From: Branchiostoma floridae
Taxonomy: Eukaryota; Chordata; Leptocardii; Amphioxiformes; Branchiostomatidae
Reading direction: 5' to 3'
DNA length: 64,000 nt
Assembly: GCF_000003815.2 (NCBI RefSeq)
Contig: NC_049988.1
Coordinates: 919,679-983,678, forward strand
Within the stretch, counting starts at the first letter, position 1; each line of letters starts with the position of its first letter. Below, piece after piece: positions 9,201 to 17,524 of the stretch. The notes below the pieces were generated by a model. It did not search any database. It was not told the DNA's origin and saw only the letters and a list, made by a program, of their open reading frames with translations. The position numbers were made by a program, and so were the translations under genes.

Positions 9201-11183
9201 CGTGCTGTTTACAGGACTTTCCCCACTCCATCCAATTGTACAAAGGGGTTTGGGAGGAAATAGGGGGTGGAAGGAGAGGATGGCCCGGCTCTGTCCTCGA
9301 CACAGTGGATAACAACTTACGGCCACAAAAAGGCTGACTACCAAGATGGTATAATGTCAGCAACTTAGCATGGCATACTAGTATGTAAGAACGAGAAGGT
9401 ACATAACCTCCTTGGTCAGTACAAGTTTAGCTTTACAATGACTTATGCTCGTCCTTCTTGTTGTACGAGCTGAGACAGATTTTGTTCTAGCAGATAGATA
9501 TTCAATAAAGAAACTAATTTCTTTTGCTGGAAAGCCCATTTCACGTGTACACACACAGTGATACTGGTGTCCTGGCCTCCCAGACAGAGTTATATTTCCG
9601 CTTTCCCAAAGGACCAGCCAGGGGAGGCCAAACCCAGGTCTCTGGCAGGGTTGAAGATTAGCAATTACTATGCTTTTCAATCAGCTATTTTGTCTCAGGC
9701 TGAACGCCAATGCACATTTGGAAATAAACTACTACTAGCTAACAGGAAATTAAAAGGCCTGCTTCATCATACGGAAAAGAGTATACGGCCCCTCTATAAA
9801 CTATTGTACACTATTCATCTGTCAAAAGCTAAGGAATGTTTAGTACCTTCGTCTGAAGCACAGGTCCCGTCGTTCTGGTCTTCACTGTCATCCTCATACA
9901 GGAAATGTGAAAACATGTCTTCAGTGTCATGATGGCTTGAACAACCTTGTGGGAAGAAAAGGAATTGAATTAATAATTTGTAGCAAATTTTCATGACAGT
10001 AGGATGAAAACAATCCAATCTTAGGAATTTTGATAAAGGAATAACCTAAATCATATTGTGTGGCATACATGTTCATACTTCATGTAATAGTAATGTAATC
10101 AAAATGGCTCATATAAATTTGGAAATAAAATAGCTTCCTTGCAAATAACGGGAAATTCAAAAAGGCCTGCTTACGTCGTACAGAAAAGCGCATACATCCT
10201 TCTACAAGCTATTGTACGTTATTTCCATCTGTCAAAAGCTAAGGAATGTTTAGTACCTTCGTCTGAAGCACAGGTCCCGTCGTTCTGGTCTTCACTGTCA
10301 TCCTCATACAGGAAATGTGAAAACATGTCTCCAGTGTCATGATGGCTTGAACAACCTTGTGGGAAGAAAAGGAATTGAATTAAAAATTTGTAGCAAATTT
10401 TCATGACAGTAGGTTGAAAATAATCCAATCTTAGGAATTTTGATAAAGGAATAAACTAAAATCATATTGTGTGACATACATGTTCATATGTATTAGTAAT
10501 GTACTCAAAATGGCTTATATACAAATGTACATTGTAGTACACCTGATACATTATTCTACAAGGCACATGTACTAACAAAAGGTGAATAGTTCATAACACA
10601 ATGCTTCACCAATAGTTCTGCTGGTGTTCAAATATTTTCTAGTGAACAATGTCAGGTATAAGAATGAAAGCCCATCTGTGTTGGTATAATCTATATTGAA
10701 GTTTTTAACTGTCATTCAACCCAAGATTTTTCTCACCTCGAATTTTCGGTCGCTCATCCGTCGACCTTCGTGAAGATGAGCAACCGAAAATTCGAGGTGA
10801 GAAAATTATTGGGTTGAATGAGTTAAAGACTTCAAAATGTCAGGTATATATAGTATACAAAATGGTATGCCATTCAAATTGATTCATGTTTGCATGCCCA
10901 TTTGACCTTTATTCGACAAAAATTCAAACTATGAGAAGTGAAAGAAGCATTCATTTTGATATTGATCCATTGCCACGCATGTTATCACAAGATGGAGAAT
11001 GGATACATGTAGATGAAGGAATGGATGGTGGGTGGCTGGTTGTGTGGAGGGATGGATGGATGGGTGGAATGATGGGTGGAGGGATGATTGACATTTCACA
11101 TTGCTATATTGAACCCCTAATCAAGTACATGTAGGCTCACCTGCAAGTGATTCACTCTGGATGTCTTCATTTGGAGAAGCCAT
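208..11183 (-). CDS. Unnamed invertebrate-expanded gene, 9 coding exons, 3' end outside window
   Basis: I assembled nine coding exons on the minus strand: 11183-11141, 10355-10257, 9945-9847, 5394-5296, 4768-4685, 4238-3962, 2433-2130, 1218-1097 and 298-208. Each has AG/GT borders and the phases join without a stop (1218 nt, 406 codons). The order of features is: acidic N-terminus with repeated exons; a Cys-rich block (DCCKNNCLKKF, later a KAWQSLHGISHG-like stretch); WLEELAARSGDKMPD and IPRFSRFAKCTVC (a CxxC after a basic stretch); then KYYKHSRKAK and SIIIDGMDQ. I recognise this order from a large family of unnamed proteins in cnidarians, molluscs, echinoderms and lancelets. I believe the downstream half is the Pfam DUF7869 type, but cannot check. 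The function is unknown; a transposase-derived origin is possible because the family is multi-copy and has the conserved Asp in IIDGMDQ, but this is inference. The gene may alternatively be one of many near-identical repeats rather than a host gene. Confidence 0.75.
299..1096 (-). other. Intron of the minus-strand gene, nothing else seen
   Basis: AT-rich intron between the CxxC and IIDGMDQ exons; no repeat family or ORF that I can support. Confidence 0.6.
1097..1218 (-). CDS. CxxC exon of the minus-strand gene (122 nt)
   Basis: Acceptor GTTACACAG, donor GTGAGTGA. It encodes FSRFAKCTVCDNLKKAM and then basic, helical sequence ending LLLQ plus two bases of a Lys codon. FAKCTVC is the typical family CxxC. 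Confidence 0.85.
2130..2433 (-). CDS. Middle exon of the minus-strand gene (304 nt)
   Basis: Acceptor GGTTGCAG, donor GTATGTGT. The first base completes the previous codon (T), then the frame is open to IKIPR at phase 0. Conserved-looking stretches are AWLEELAARSGDKMPD, LPASWTVNDVYKFY and FLNEWRTKCSRIKIPR. Confidence 0.8.
2797..2897. mobile_element. Tc1-like MITE fragment (one end)
   Basis: Ends in ...CAGGTTTGACTGTA and shares internal CTATAGTGGCCAC with the full copies at 13562, 14198 and 60859. Only one terminus is present. It lies in an intron of the minus-strand gene. Confidence 0.6.
3395..3815. repeat. Interspersed repeat with GC-rich core, copy 1
   Basis: One end reads GGTGTTCCGGACTG and the other CACCGTGTTGTATTCTA, with a GC-rich core containing CCCTCCCGCGGGTCGGATC. 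Related copies occur at 25045-25445 (inverted), 50646-50920 (truncated) and 31835-31925 (end only). Probably a non-autonomous element. Superfamily not recognised. Confidence 0.55.
3962..4238 (-). CDS. Cys-rich exon of the minus-strand gene (277 nt)
   Basis: Acceptor ATATACAG, donor GTTAGTAT, entering in phase 1 and leaving in phase 2. It encodes EDCCKNNCLKKF, SCRKSYW, a Gly/Ser-containing stretch and CPKAWQSLHGISHG. Paired cysteines followed by a basic or aromatic helix suggest a small metal-binding or DNA-binding fold (inference). Confidence 0.8.
4685..4768 (-). CDS. Acidic exon, diverged relative of the 99-nt exons (84 nt)
   Basis: Phase 1-1 exon with acceptor TTTCTTCAG and donor GTATGCAA. 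It encodes EDLFHVFMSDSDLDD and more acidic and Ser/Thr-rich sequence. EDLFHVF aligns with EDMFSHF of the triplicated exon, so it is probably an older duplicate. Confidence 0.75.
5160..5560 (-). repeat. Duplicated exon-plus-intron unit, copy C
   Basis: Unit of about 400 bp carrying the 99-nt exon and flanking intron; nearly identical units lie at about 9715-10112 and 10118-10520. Exons are more conserved than flanks. Confidence 0.75.
5296..5394 (-). CDS. Repeated acidic exon, copy C (99 nt)
   Basis: Third copy, separated from copy B by about 4.45 kb that contains the 5998-8933 transposon. Phase 1-1, 33 codons with HHDTED and EDDSEDQNDG. Flanking intron sequence of about 150-200 nt on each side is also duplicated. 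Confidence 0.75.
6154..6622. mobile_element. MITE nested inside the left TIR of the 5998-8933 element
   Basis: Termini TCTTTATACTTCAC and (reverse complement) TCTGTTACTTCAC are inverted copies over about 40 bp. An AT dinucleotide is present on both sides. Removing the segment restores the pairing of the outer TIR, which fixes the order of insertion. Confidence 0.65.
6955..7055. repeat. Imperfect tandem repeat of about 65 bp inside the transposon
   Basis: Two consecutive units share CCGGACGCCGATTG, a GTAGAT(T/G)ACGT segment and ATCCAGGCTGC. Confidence 0.7.
9125..9370 (+). mobile_element. tRNA-derived SINE-like sequence
   Basis: GGGGTTCAACTCCC resembles a B box, followed by a body with GTCACCAAAGTCGTGC, ACTTTCCCCACTCC and a purine-rich GGGAGGAAATAGGGGG tail region. 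This resembles widespread deuterostome and cnidarian SINE bodies. The A box and ends are not clear. Confidence 0.45.
9847..9945 (-). CDS. Repeated acidic exon, copy B (99 nt)
   Basis: Same exon, with the same acceptor and donor. It is base-identical to copy C over all 99 nt, while the surrounding intron differs at several positions. Inclusion keeps the frame (33 codons, phase 1-1). Confidence 0.75.
10257..10355 (-). CDS. Repeated acidic exon, copy A (99 nt)
   Basis: Symmetric phase 1-1 exon with acceptor CCCACAAG and donor GTACTAAA. It encodes 33 residues rich in Asp/Glu/Ser (HHDTGD, EDDSEDQNDG). It differs from the other two copies by one base, which changes TED to TGD. Confidence 0.75.
10696..10836. 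mobile_element. Foldback/palindromic element
   Basis: The left arm has TTCAACCCAAG, CTCACCTCGAATTTTCGG and GCTCAT. The right arm has the reverse complement with a few mismatches. Arms are about 65 bp with a very short loop. It lies in the first intron of the minus-strand gene. Confidence 0.8.
11010..11090. repeat. GGAT/GGTG-type simple repeat
   Basis: Degenerate short-period repeats of GGATGGAT and GGTGGG within the first intron of the minus-strand gene. Confidence 0.7.
11141..11183 (-). CDS. Coding exon 1 of the minus-strand gene (start codon)
   Basis: ATG at 11183 opens MASPNEDIQSESLA and the exon ends with one extra base before GTGAGCC. This phase-1 end fits the next three exons exactly. 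The start is chosen because the reading is short, acidic like the following exons, and followed by a good donor. No promoter motif is evident upstream; a further 5' untranslated exon is possible. Confidence 0.65.
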
Positions 11184-12199
11184 TTTGAAAAATCATCTGC
11201 TGAAAAGTTCTTGCTTCACACGGGGACAGCTACATGTAAATGCAAGTGCTGATGTTTTTCATGGTTTCTTGGGTCTACATACAGGGAACACTGGAGTTCA
11301 CTGGTTTGAGAAGCCCTAACTTAGTTACAAAGTGTTTGATTGCAACCTAAAAATGAGAACAGTGACCAAATGTCACCACACGCAACTGACCAAATCAGGA
11401 AAATGTGGTATCCTTATATATGTAACAGAGCAGGAAGTAAGCCTACGTAGTATCATTCGTACATTCCTAAGTCTCTTATTTCTCATCCTTACATGGAGAG
11501 AGCTTGACCTCCTGGTTCTCTACAGCCCAAATATGGGCATAACTCTGCACACTACCTCACAACTTCAGACTGGGGATGCCAACAGGGGACATGACCCAGA
11601 TACCTATTACTCAGACCAACAGGTCCAAGATCAGTTCACTGACTTATAATCAGTCACTGCAGTCTCCTTCATGGAAAGACCTCAAAGAGAGGGATTGATT
11701 CCTACAAGTAGTACCAGTAATTACCATGCACTGTCACATGTCGAATAGTAAAGTTGAGTCAGGCTCTGTTCTAACTACGTAATTGGACCCTACAACTTTA
11801 TTCTACCAGGACAAAGACACATTAATTGTGCTGGATATTATAATGCAGTTGGAGGTGGTCATACCAAATTCATCAACCCCCAGGTTCACTTTCTCAAACT
11901 AAGCATCAGCATGTCTGGGGAAGCAGGAAGCTCAATTGGCTTCCAAAGTTAGAGAGAAATCTATGGGACTGAAATGTAATAGGGAAAAACTCAAATAAAG
12001 TATGTAGCCTTTCTCCACCAGTCTTCAATACATTTTGAAGCTCTTAAGTTTAAATATGTGTTTTCTTCTCTTTTCCCCATGTAGCTTAAAGAAAAATCCA
12101 AAGACTTCTATAATGCAAAAATGGCAGTGTTCCCCACTGGCATCGTCTCTACAATGTGCGGCAACGCCTTTTGAATTTGGAAAGTACATGTACTTCAAT
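11184..12199. other. Intergenic, nothing supported
   Basis: Upstream of the minus-strand start codon. It should contain that gene's promoter, but I see no definite TATA or initiator motif and no coding segment. Confidence 0.5.
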
Positions 12200-12300
12200 C
12201 AAGAAAACATGGAAGATGATCTTCGCACTGTTGTGGAGTGGGGAAATACATGGCTAGTAACATTTCCATGTAAGTCCATAAACAGACAAAAATTCCCCTA
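12200..12300 (+). pseudogene. LINE reverse-transcriptase fragment
   Basis: One frame reads DDLRTVVEWGNTWLVTF, followed by K-rich sequence. This matches the segment just after the catalytic YADD region of many non-LTR reverse transcriptases (pattern DL..V.EWG..W.VTF). It is short, with no flanking RT domain, so it is a relic. Confidence 0.45.
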
Positions 12301-13561
12301 ACTAGATATCGGGAACCATTCCGCCCTGATCATCATCATATTCATCCTCTATTTTGCGGTGCAGCAAGTAAAGTCTGATTTCCAGAACAGTCTGTCTTTC
12401 ATCGCAGTGAGAAGTTCCGGGCCCTGATGATGAATGGAAACGAGTTACAAGATTATTAGAACTACAATGTGCATGTACTTCCACCTCCTGGAGCTCACAT
12501 TCTACAAAGACTTCTCCTGAAGCTTAATCTATTGCCAAATCTGCATGCAGCAAATGAACTTGAGTTTATAGCTTGCTTCTCTGCACCAATACATTCCTCA
12601 CTCCTAACATCATTCTTGAGCATGAGAGACCCAGAACTTTGATGTAGGCCTGAATACCATAAGTTATGTGACCTTAAAAGATCCCTGTCTGCCCCCTGAT
12701 CATGACAGGCCTTTTATCAGGGGACAGACAGAGTTTCCTTGTTGGGGTGTAGTTTTTTTGCCTCCAAGCAGATCAATGGGAGCGAAATGGTTTCTGTGTT
12801 TATGACATTACAGAATTACCAAATATGTACATCTAGATATGAACATTGACAGCACCCCATGTAGGCCTCTCCTTTTTTTACATAGAGCGGCCTGATCATG
12901 AACTGCAAGTGACCTACATGTAAGTTACCCCTGGGGACTGCCCCTTGCTTTTGTAACACTTCTCCTCTCTTAGAGGCTGGCTCACAGGGGATGTCTGGCA
13001 TGGCATCTGGAAATGTGTGGGTTTGGGTTGCTGGACAAAGTTGGAGAAAGAATGAAACATACATTTGTACAAAGCAGCAAACTTCCGCATGATGATACAA
13101 ACTGTTTTATGATGTTTAATATGTGTTCATTAATTTAGGAGAAGAAAAAGAGTATGTGACATACAATATTTGTTCTCAGCTGTCCATGCATGTCTTCATG
13201 TATATGGGTAACAAGATACTACCAGTCAGTGGGCCTGCACAGATTTTAGATGAAGCCCATTTGTGTATCTTTATGACAGCCTTTGAGACACTCATAAAAG
13301 AACACACCTTGGCAAACCAATGATGCCTGGATGGCAAGGTACAAGTGTCACTTAAACTTTGAATGAAAAGCTGCTTTCATCACATGAAGTCTCCTTGCTG
13401 TAGTCTAGCCTTCTCTGATATTGATAATTTTATCATGTTTCTTTGTGGTAATGAATAATTTGAATTGGCAATAGCTTTTAATCTATTTTCAAGATGAAAA
13501 TATGAAGCTACTCACACATGTAGCAAATAATTCATTATAGTTACGGAACATCTCACCAAAG
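12301..13561. other. Intergenic, nothing supported
   Basis: Only a short hairpin around 12684-12735 (CCCTGTCTGCCCCCTGAT pairing with ATCAGGGGACAGACAG) stands out. No coding segment. Confidence 0.5.
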
Positions 13562-14003
13562 TACAGTCAAACCTTTGGCCACCTTTGCACCTGGCCATAG
13601 TGGCCACTTTTTGTCGAACCCTTGGATTTGTAAAGATTAAGAAATAGGCGTAGCGGCCAATCGTCCAGCACGGACACACGATTTCCGGTCGCGTAGATAC
13701 AGAAACACTGCCAATTACGGCCACGGCGGGCGGCTGATCTACGATCCGCCATGCGTTTGGCCATACAGCGGCCGTATCATTGCCCGACGCCAGATTAAAA
13801 ACCATTTTATTTTCATATAGGGTAATAATCATTGCAGTACATGTATAATACTGTAGTATGTGAATTAAGATCAATGGGTAAAATCATGTGTAACTTATTG
13901 CTTGTGGTCAATTAATCAGCATTTTCTCTATAGCAGCCACCTCTCTATAGTGGCCAACTTTGACCAGTCCCTTAAGTGGCCGCTGTAGACAGATTTGACT
14001 GTA
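13562..14003. mobile_element. Tc1/mariner-like MITE, copy b
   Basis: Starts TACAGTCAAACC and ends GATTTGACTGTA, with TA on both sides and internal repeats of (T/G)AGTGGCCAC. It is about 442 bp long. The superfamily call rests on the TA flank and the CAGT terminus. Confidence 0.65.
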
Positions 14004-14197
14004 TCGTTATTTTCGCAACTGTAACCAGAAGAAGTTGTCCATACCTACTAACTTAAAGGAAGATGTAAGAATCGATAACAATTGCTGCTTCAGTAGCATC
14101 AGATCAAACCATGTTCAAAATGCAAATTTTGCCCTAATCACAGTGGCAATAGGTGAAATAGTCTATCATTAGTTAAAAACTTTTCACAGTAGTAACA

Positions 14198-14659
14198 TAC
14201 AGTCAAACCTGTCTATAGTGACCACTTAAGGGACTGGATAAATATGGCCACTATAGAGAAAATGTTGATCAATTGACCTTGAGCAAGCTACACATGATTT
14301 CAGTTCCCACTAATCTTTCTCACCAAGTAACATTGTCTCGATCGGTAAATTCACCGACAAAGACTTGCACTTTAATGCTCAAGGCATGCATACCTTCTGC
14401 TACCGCCAAAATTACCCTGTCAGAAACTCCAAATCCTCGCAAACTACAATTTCAAACTCGGTGCAGGGTAACATAAGGCTGCAGTATGGCAGCGTTTCTG
14501 TATCAGCGGGCCCGGAAATCGTGTGGCCGTGGCCACGTTGGACAGGTGGCCGCTAAACCTATTTCTTAATCATTACGAATCCAAGGGACCAGCAAAAAGT
14601 GGCCACTATGACCATGTGGCTGCTATGCAAAGGTGGCCGCTAATACAGGTTTGACTGTA
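14198..14659. mobile_element. Tc1/mariner-like MITE, copy c
   Basis: Starts TACAGTCAAACCTG and ends CAGGTTTGACTGTA. Its interior is shared with the copy at 60859-61322 (GCTCAAGGCATGCATACC and more), so both belong to one subfamily. Confidence 0.7.
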
Positions 14660-14869
14660 CATTCTCATAATTCCACCAGGTGTCATTATACCACCACCTC
14701 ATAAAAAGTTATAGAGGCCTTCTCAAGATTGTGTTCAACACCTAAATATCTGAATTGTATTACATATAATAGGATATTTAACATTCGGTGTTCAAGGCAA
14801 TCTTGGGAAGACCTCTATACTTTTTGAGGTGGCGGTATAATGACACCTGGTGGAATTATGAGAACGTAT
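14657..14869. mobile_element. Palindromic MITE, arms about 95 bp
   Basis: Left arm ATTCTCATAATTCCACC and right arm GGTGGAATTATGAGAA, pairing almost throughout, with an AT-rich loop of about 25 bp. It abuts the end of the preceding MITE. Confidence 0.8.
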
Positions 14870-15214
14870 GTTACCATTTTGAAAGTCAAAGCCTCCTTTC
14901 AACAGATCAAACACACATATATAATTGTGTAGCCTGCAGACATGAAGAAAACAAAATAGAAAGCCTGATCTTGACACCTCTAGCGAGAAAATGTGTCAAA
15001 GCCCACATGCTACAACATGTTCTAGCGAGTATTGGTGGATGGGATCACGATTGAGTTGCAAAACCATCTAGCAGACTCCGGTTTTATTTGGGACAACCTC
15101 CCATATTTCAGCAACCTTTCACCGAAACGGCTTAACATCGCATATCTTAGATAACAAAATGAGGTTAAGAATACGTAGCAGCCATTGATGACCCCCAATT
15201 TTCCAATTATTCCA

Positions 15215-15400
15215 ATTTTGCAGAATTACTGCAGACTTCTGGGAACTGGAGCCAGAATTCTGCAGAATTCTGGAAGCCTGAGCCAGAATTCAGGGATACC
15301 TGAGCCAGAATTCAGCAGAATTCTGGGAAACTAAGCCAGAATTCTGCAGAATTCTGGGAAACTATTAGCCAGAATTCTCCAGAATTCTGAAAACTCAAAC
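15215..15400. repeat. GAATTCTG minisatellite
   Basis: About seven degenerate units of about 31 bp built from CCAGAATTCTGCAGAATTC and GGGAAACTAAG. GAATTC palindromes recur throughout. Confidence 0.8.
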
Positions 15401-15553
15401 CTGGTTCAGGTGTTCTCACAGTTTGCTGAAGTCAGGTTAAATTGTTGAGTGTTCAAGACGTGGTTAATCTTGGGGGGTAATCTTGGGGGGTGATGGAATC
15501 TTTAGACATAGTCCCTAGGGAACTTTTTTCTGATTATTGGCCAGACAAACTTA

Positions 15554-15922
15554 GGCCCAATCTATACACAGTTTTTACCGATATCGGTGGATGTGTCGGG
15601 AGGGATCTGGAACGCTGGCCGCGGGACACCCGTGGCGCTTGCAGTCATAAACAGCTATATAGCCTAATGAGCCCGCGTTGTATGCTAATGAGCCTTCCCG
15701 AAGTCGGGACACATCTACACGCGCGCGGAAGCTGTCGGGGACCCCTGCTAAGCTATCGGGGACCCCTGCTAAGCTTTCGTACGAATGGTCCGGACCTTTC
15801 GGGAGAAATTTTCCCGATATCGTAATGGCGATATAGCAGTTCCATCTAGACGATGAAAAAAAGCTGTCGGCGAATGGTTGTAGGCTCGCCGATATCGGGA
15901 AAAACTGTGTGTAGATCGTGCC
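15554..15922. mobile_element. PIF/Harbinger-like MITE with TTA target duplication
   Basis: The TIR is GGCCCAATCTATACACAG at the left and its imperfect inverse at the right (ends ACTGTGTGTAGATCGTGCC), each running on to CCGATATCGG. It is flanked by TTA at 15551-15553 and 15923-15925. A GGC-type terminus and a 3-bp TTA duplication are the hallmarks of PIF/Harbinger. The 369-bp interior contains further CGATATCG palindromes and no transposase. Confidence 0.75.
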
Positions 15923-15925
15923 TTA

Positions 15926-17078
15926 GAAAATGGCTCACAGTAAAATGTCAGTAGCTATCAGGAAACTGTCAGTGCTTAGAAGAGGGTATGCATGGGGGGT
16001 TAGATTACGCTTTACGCTCACTTCAAGAAGATCGACAACGCTTTATGCTAAATTCAGGAAGGCCAACAACGCTTTGCGCTCAATTCAAAAAGGTTGACAA
16101 TGCTTTATGATAAATTCACGAAGGCTAGAAATGATGTAGGATAAATCTTGCTCTTTCCTATGTATAACACAGGCGGCATCGAATAGTCAAATGATCGCCG
16201 ACAATGTTACAAACAGAGTTTGCTACATTCTAACAACGTCATCATATGATGTTAATTGTCCCTCTGCATAGAAGAATGGGTTTCATACCTCAGATGCGGC
16301 GGCAGCAAATCTTATTTGGTGGGGGCGCAAATACTAGTATATGCGCGTATTTGGAGCGCCAAAGTGCAACAATTCTAGAGGAAATCCAGGGTCATACTCC
16401 CATGGGAAAATTTTGAAATCTTGACCCTCTTAACAGCTATTTCCTGCATTTTGAGGGGCAGATTTTGCTGACAGACTAAGTCTGCATTAGACAGACAATA
16501 CTTATATAGTCGTGCGACACCGGGGAGTGTCTATCGTTGTGGGCAATGGTTATCTTTAGACATGCGTTCAGACTAGTCTAGTATTGCAGGACAACCACAG
16601 CGCAGGATTCCATTGCGGTCTGTGCGTGACCCAGAGTGACCTTTTGCTTGCAAATTAAACATTACGGGAGAATTCTTTATTCTCGTCATGCAGCAGATAA
16701 TTATTTTTTCATTGCAAACAAACATTGCCCTATACATGTAGATAAGACGCAGAGTATGTCCTAAACAAAGAATGACATCCTGAGGCCTGCATAGGAAAAT
16801 CTGGAATAAGCCCGGTGTTCGTGGCTGCCAGTGGTATTACAGATTATCATCAAGGAATATATATAGGGGCATGCGAAGGATATAGCCACTGGTGGCAGGA
16901 CATTGCGCTGTAACAGCAATTTCTAATGACAAAAATACGTTTCCATTACTGACTACATGTATATTTACGGAGAAAATGCCTTTGCGAACAGAATAGAATA
17001 TGCTGCAGGCTTATTAGCATATGATACACTTCTGTCGCAGGCGACGATTCCTCTTTAGACATGTGAGGAATACTAGTA
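15926..17078. other. Intergenic, nothing supported
   Basis: Contains short repeated phrases (CTTTACGCTCACTTCAAGAAG-like, 16010-16110) but no element ends or coding segment that I can support. Confidence 0.4.
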
Positions 17079-17086
17079 GTAGCCGC

Positions 17087-17516
17087 TAGGGTTGGGTACC
17101 GGTACAGAAATTCAGGTCCAGGTCTGGTTCAGGTCCAGAGGATCAGGTCCAGGTCCGGACCTGAACCTGGACCTGATTCAGTATGACTCATACTAATGGT
17201 CCATTTCACTACAAAGAAATCTATTTGGTGGAGTATTAGACTTACACTGGCATTTTAAAATCCTACAACGCTAACTGCACCTGTACGATTGGCTGTAAAA
17301 CTTGGTAGAAATTACTATAAACTCTACTCTACTTCACTCTTATTTTCTTCCACCTGCAAGCGCCAAAACGTGTAAATGCTTTATGAAATAATCTGTTAAT
17401 TTTCTAATCGGTCCAACATCCGGTCCACCTAATTTTTTCAGGTCCGGTTTTTCTGGACCGGTCCAATAAGAAAAAAACGGTTTTGTACCGGTACACTGTA
17501 CCGATACCCAGCCCTA
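17087..17516. mobile_element. hAT-like MITE, GGTACC family, copy 1
   Basis: TIR TAGGGTTGGGTACCGGTAC at the left and its inverse (GTACCGATACCCAGCCCTA) at the right. Flanked by 8-bp GTAGCCGC/GTAGCTGC (7 of 8). The interior has many AGGTCCAGGTCC and GGACCGGTCC motifs. An 8-bp duplication points to hAT. Confidence 0.8.
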
Positions 17517-17524
17517 GTAGCTGC

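Larger units (their letters stand above)
9715..10520 (-). repeat. Two tandem copies of the exon-plus-intron unit
   Basis: Direct tandem duplication of units of about 400 bp, each holding one 99-nt acidic exon. The right copy resembles the 5160-5560 unit more closely in its left flank than its neighbour does. Confidence 0.75.

Noticed and set aside
12085-12171. Possible terminal exon after a strong pyrimidine tract (LKEKSKDFYNAKMAVFPTG frame to TGA)
   Set aside because: Good acceptor-like sequence, but no partner exon, no known match, and an RT relic overlaps in another frame just downstream.
13567-13874. Minus ORFs of 65 and 120 codons
   Set aside because: Lie within a Tc1-like MITE and change with the copy; no transposase motif.
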